This document shows positions 10,455 to 12,145 of a stretch of 12,145 nt of DNA, one piece after another. The notes beneath the pieces were generated by a model. That model was not told the DNA's origin. It searched no databases and saw only the letters and a list, made by a program, of their open reading frames with translations. The stretch comes from Pseudomonas sp. (GTDB lineage: Bacteria > Pseudomonadota > Gammaproteobacteria > Pseudomonadales > Pseudomonadaceae): NCBI GenBank assembly GCA_003523465.1, contig DQAA01000571.1:1-12145 (forward strand), in the 5' to 3' direction. The first letter of the stretch is position 1. The number at the start of each line of letters is the position of its first letter. The translations under genes and the position numbers were made by a program.

Positions 10455-10578
10455 AAATACTGGAGTTAGACCGTCTTTTCGCGGATGATAGCCCCCCTGC
10501 GGCGCCGGCGTGGCCGGGTGCCCGACTGAATTCATGAGTATCACTGCGGTGCCGTGTGGTGGCCGCCTGGATGGGATG

Positions 10579-11292
10579 ATGACTTTTCTGCGCCTTCCAT
10601 TTGTTCTATTGCTGACCGGCGTTCTCGGCCTGGCGGGGTGCAGCATGCACCAGCCGGTCGCGCTCTATCAGCTCGACAGTGGCGAGCCGGGCCAGCCTAA
10701 GCAGGCTGCCGGCATGTCGGTGGTGCTGGGGCCGGTCTCGGTCGCGGACTACCTGCAACGCGAGACCCTGCTGCAGCGCCAGACCGACGGTAGCCTCACT
10801 GCGGCGACGGACGGTCGCTGGGCGGGCAGCCTGTCTGCCGACATCGATCAACTGCTGGTGCGCCAGCTGGCCTGGCGCCTGGACAGCCAGCGAGTGGTCC
10901 TGGCCCCGGCCAGTACCGGTTTCAATCCGGACGTGCAGGTGCTGCTGTCGATCACGCGCCTGGATTCCGGCGCGAACCAGCCGGCGATCCTCGATGCGCA
11001 ATGGCGTTTGCTCGACCGTCGTGGCCAGGTGCGTGACAACCGGATCGTCCATCTTGAACAACCCCATGCTGGCAGCTCGGCGGCGCAGGTACAGGCCCAG
11101 GGCCAGTTGCTGCAGAAGCTGGCCGAACAGCTGAGTACGGCGCTCAAGCCGCTGGCCAACCAGCCGGCGATTGCCGAGGAAGCCCCGCCGAAGAAACCGG
11201 CTGCACCGGTGCAGGTGCGCAAGGAGCCGGAGAAGCCGAAGATTCCGATGGCTTCGCCGATTCGGACGGATATGGAAGTGTTCCGGTTCTGA
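10579..11292 (+). CDS. PqiC family outer-membrane lipoprotein (ABC-type transport auxiliary component)
   Basis: The gene encodes 237 residues with a type II signal peptide ending in the lipobox Leu18-Ala19-Gly20-Cys21; +2 is Ser, predicting outer-membrane sorting. The start is the second ATG of an ATGATG pair: TGGA (10568-10571) is seven bases from 10579 and four from 10576, so a start three bases earlier is possible. Residues 27-185 match the PqiC/DUF330 fold: VALYQLDSG, then VVLGPVSVADYLQRETLLQR, a LSADIDQLLVRQLAWRL helix, and DAQWRLLDRRGQ. Family members work with MCE-domain proteins (PqiA-PqiB) in lipid transport between the two membranes. No such partner is encoded here. The last 50 or so residues form a Pro/Lys/Glu-rich, probably disordered tail absent from E. 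coli PqiC. A strong terminator follows. Confidence 0.87.
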   Translation: MTFLRLPFVLLLTGVLGLAGCSMHQPVALYQLDSGEPGQPKQAAGMSVVLGPVSVADYLQRETLLQRQTDGSLTAATDGRWAGSLSADIDQLLVRQLAWRLDSQRVVLAPASTGFNPDVQVLLSITRLDSGANQPAILDAQWRLLDRRGQVRDNRIVHLEQPHAGSSAAQVQAQGQLLQKLAEQLSTALKPLANQPAIAEEAPPKKPAAPVQVRKEPEKPKIPMASPIRTDMEVFRF

Positions 11293-11304
11293 TATGAGCC
11301 CAAT

Positions 11305-11333
11305 AAAAAAGCCCGCAGCGATGCGGGCTTTTT
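11305..11333. terminator. Bidirectional Rho-independent terminator
   Basis: GCCCGCA (11311-11317) pairs perfectly with TGCGGGC (11322-11328) around the tetraloop GCGA. Six A residues precede the stem and five T residues follow it, so it reads as an intrinsic terminator on both strands. It starts 13 bases after the stop of the PqiC-type gene and separates it from the convergent minus-strand gene. Confidence 0.93.
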
Positions 11334-11363
11334 GTTGGGTGCTGGAAACAGCTTTGTCTGTGC

Positions 11364-11396
11364 TGGCCTCATCGCTGGCAAGCCAGCTCCCACAGG
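11364..11396 (-). repeat. REP element, left copy of an inverted pair
   Basis: A 33-bp unit that, read on the minus strand, starts CCTGTGGGAGCTGGCTTGCC and continues into AGCGATGAGGCCA. Its core GCTGGCAAGCCAGC is a palindrome. It matches the right copy at 11475-11507 in inverted orientation with 32 of 33 identities. This is the REP type scattered in fluorescens/putida-group genomes, thought to be moved by RAYT transposases acting in trans. Confidence 0.85.
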
Positions 11397-11474
11397 GATT
11401 GAGTGCACCGCCGGATCTGTTGGTGTGTCTGCACTGGCCACAGGAACTGCACAGATCTCAAGATCTGCACTGAA
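11397..11474. repeat. Spacer between the two REP copies, with a central palindrome
   Basis: These 78 bp have no coding signal. CAGATCT (11452-11458) and AGATCTG (11461-11467) form a tight inverted repeat with a two-base gap. TCTGCACTG occurs twice in direct orientation, near 11428 and 11464. Together with the flanking REPs this gives a REPIN-like long hairpin architecture. Confidence 0.6.
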
Positions 11475-11507
11475 CCTGTGGGAGCTGGCTTGCCAGCGAT
11501 CAGGCCA
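11475..11507 (+). repeat. REP element, right copy of an inverted pair
   Basis: CCTGTGGGAGCTGGCTTGCC starts the unit, with the palindromic core GCTGGCTTGCCAGC. It differs from the inverted left copy at one position (GATC against GATG). It lies 18 bases beyond the stop codon of the minus-strand cyclase-like gene, in the non-coding space between two convergent genes, the usual location for such elements. Confidence 0.85.
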
Positions 11508-11525
11508 TCAGCAGCAGCGCAGAGA

Positions 11526-12145
11526 TCAGCTCTTCACCTGCCGCTCATGCATCCGCGCCAGCTGTCGTTCCAGCATCGACGGATAAGGCTCCATCAGGCG
11601 CTCCACGCAGCAGGCCCCTTCAGGGCTGGCGATTGGGCGAATCCGGGCCCGTTGGCGAATCAGGGCGTCATCACTGATCTGACGTTCCACCAGCAGCAGA
11701 TTGCGGCTGTGCTGCGAAAGGGCCAGGGCATCCTGGGCTTTCTCGGTCAGCAGCAGGTCGATCTGGCTCAGGCCCTGCAAGTCTTCACCCAGGGCCAGGC
11801 CCAGTTGCAGTTGCAGGGTGATGCCGCTGTCCGCCACTTCGACCTGCAATGCGTGGCCCAGGGCCCGCAGCAGTTCGCCGCAGCAGATGGCGTTGGTCAG
11901 GTAGTCCTCACCGCTGTCCTGGCTGTGGAACAGCAGCAGGGTGCTGCCGTCATTGAGCGTCTGCACTTCGCTTTCATACAGCGAGGCGGCCTGTTCCAGG
12001 CAGTCGCGGTAGCGGTCGAGCAGCTCGGTGAGGCGCGCGCGGGGCAGGCGGCGCAGTTGTTCCTGGGAGCCGAGTTGCACCGCGAGCACGGCGCTCTTCG
12101 TTGGTGCACGCGGTGCCGCAGGCTTGGCGGCGACCGCAGCTGCGG
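11526..12145 (-). CDS. C-terminal part of a protein with a degenerate class III cyclase-like domain (5' truncated; possibly AhpA/YtjB family)
   Basis: The minus-strand frame is open from the window end to the TGA at 11526-11528, so the N-terminus is missing; the GTG at 12087-12089 is internal. The visible 206 residues begin with an Ala/Pro/Lys-rich linker (12090-12145) and continue into a domain laid out like an adenylate/guanylate cyclase homology domain: SAVLAVQLGS (first strand), QTLNDGSTLLLF (near 11935-11970) and LQLGLALGE (near 11785-11815), the counterpart of the usual GIHxG strand. The metal-binding Asp expected in the first strand is not there; Asp is kept in NDGS. The domain is therefore probably catalytically dead. 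In P. aeruginosa an AhpA/YtjB-type membrane protein gene lies in this position next to serB (from memory), making that the likeliest identity, but the membrane part is outside the window. Confidence 0.6.
   Translation of the reverse strand, partial: AAAVAAKPAAPRAPTKSAVLAVQLGSQEQLRRLPRARLTELLDRYRDCLEQAASLYESEVQTLNDGSTLLLFHSQDSGEDYLTNAICCGELLRALGHALQVEVADSGITLQLQLGLALGEDLQGLSQIDLLLTEKAQDALALSQHSRNLLLVERQISDDALIRQRARIRPIASPEGACCVERLMEPYPSMLERQLARMHERQVKS

Noticed and set aside
10461..10494. Candidate promoter TGGAGT-17-GATGAT for the PqiC-type gene
   Set aside because: Only seven of twelve consensus positions match; too weak to list, although some promoter is expected in this gap.

Overview
The window is about 64% G+C by eye and reads as a chromosomal segment from a fluorescent-type Pseudomonas. 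Three things suggest this: the conserved order nudF - DUF1249 - cpdA - yqiA - parE, extended by two envelope-protein genes and parC as in pseudomonads; GC-rich third codon positions; and a pair of REP palindromes with the GCTGGCTTGCCAGC core common in the P. fluorescens/putida group. No phage, integrase, IS transposase, CRISPR array, tRNA or rRNA gene was seen. It is an ordinary core-genome locus, and I found no convincing undescribed system in it.

Layout. Positions 1-1125 (+) hold the 3' part of a CytX-like NCS1 transporter that enters from outside the window. It converges on, and overlaps by 32 bp, a minus-strand DUF3298 lipoprotein gene (1094-1840). An intergenic region of about 190 bp with an inverted repeat leads into a plus-strand run. 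In that run are nudF (2027-2644), a DUF1249/YqiB gene coupled to it through a GTGA overlap (2641-3087), cpdA with its own sigma70-like promoter and a TTG start (3173-3985), and the esterase yqiA (4091-4699). Then come parE (4736-6640), a secreted phytase-like esterase (6637-7623, TTGA overlap), a membrane-anchored retropepsin-like protease (7620-8138, ATGA overlap) and parC (8149-10407). A perfect 10-bp inverted repeat follows parC. After it lies an orphan PqiC-type lipoprotein (10579-11292) that ends in a strong bidirectional terminator (11305-11333). Next is a REPIN-like REP pair (11364-11507). Last is the C-terminal part of a minus-strand protein with a degenerate class III cyclase-like domain (11526-12145), cut by the window end.

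How the genes fit together. NudF (ADP-ribose hydrolysis) and CpdA (cAMP hydrolysis) are nucleotide-turnover enzymes. ParE and ParC are the two subunits of topoisomerase IV, which decatenates daughter chromosomes. Between them sit two exported or membrane-anchored proteins whose genes overlap by 4 bp, so the two subunits are probably co-transcribed with envelope functions. The remaining genes encode envelope lipoproteins (DUF3298, PqiC) and a thiamine-pathway-associated transporter.
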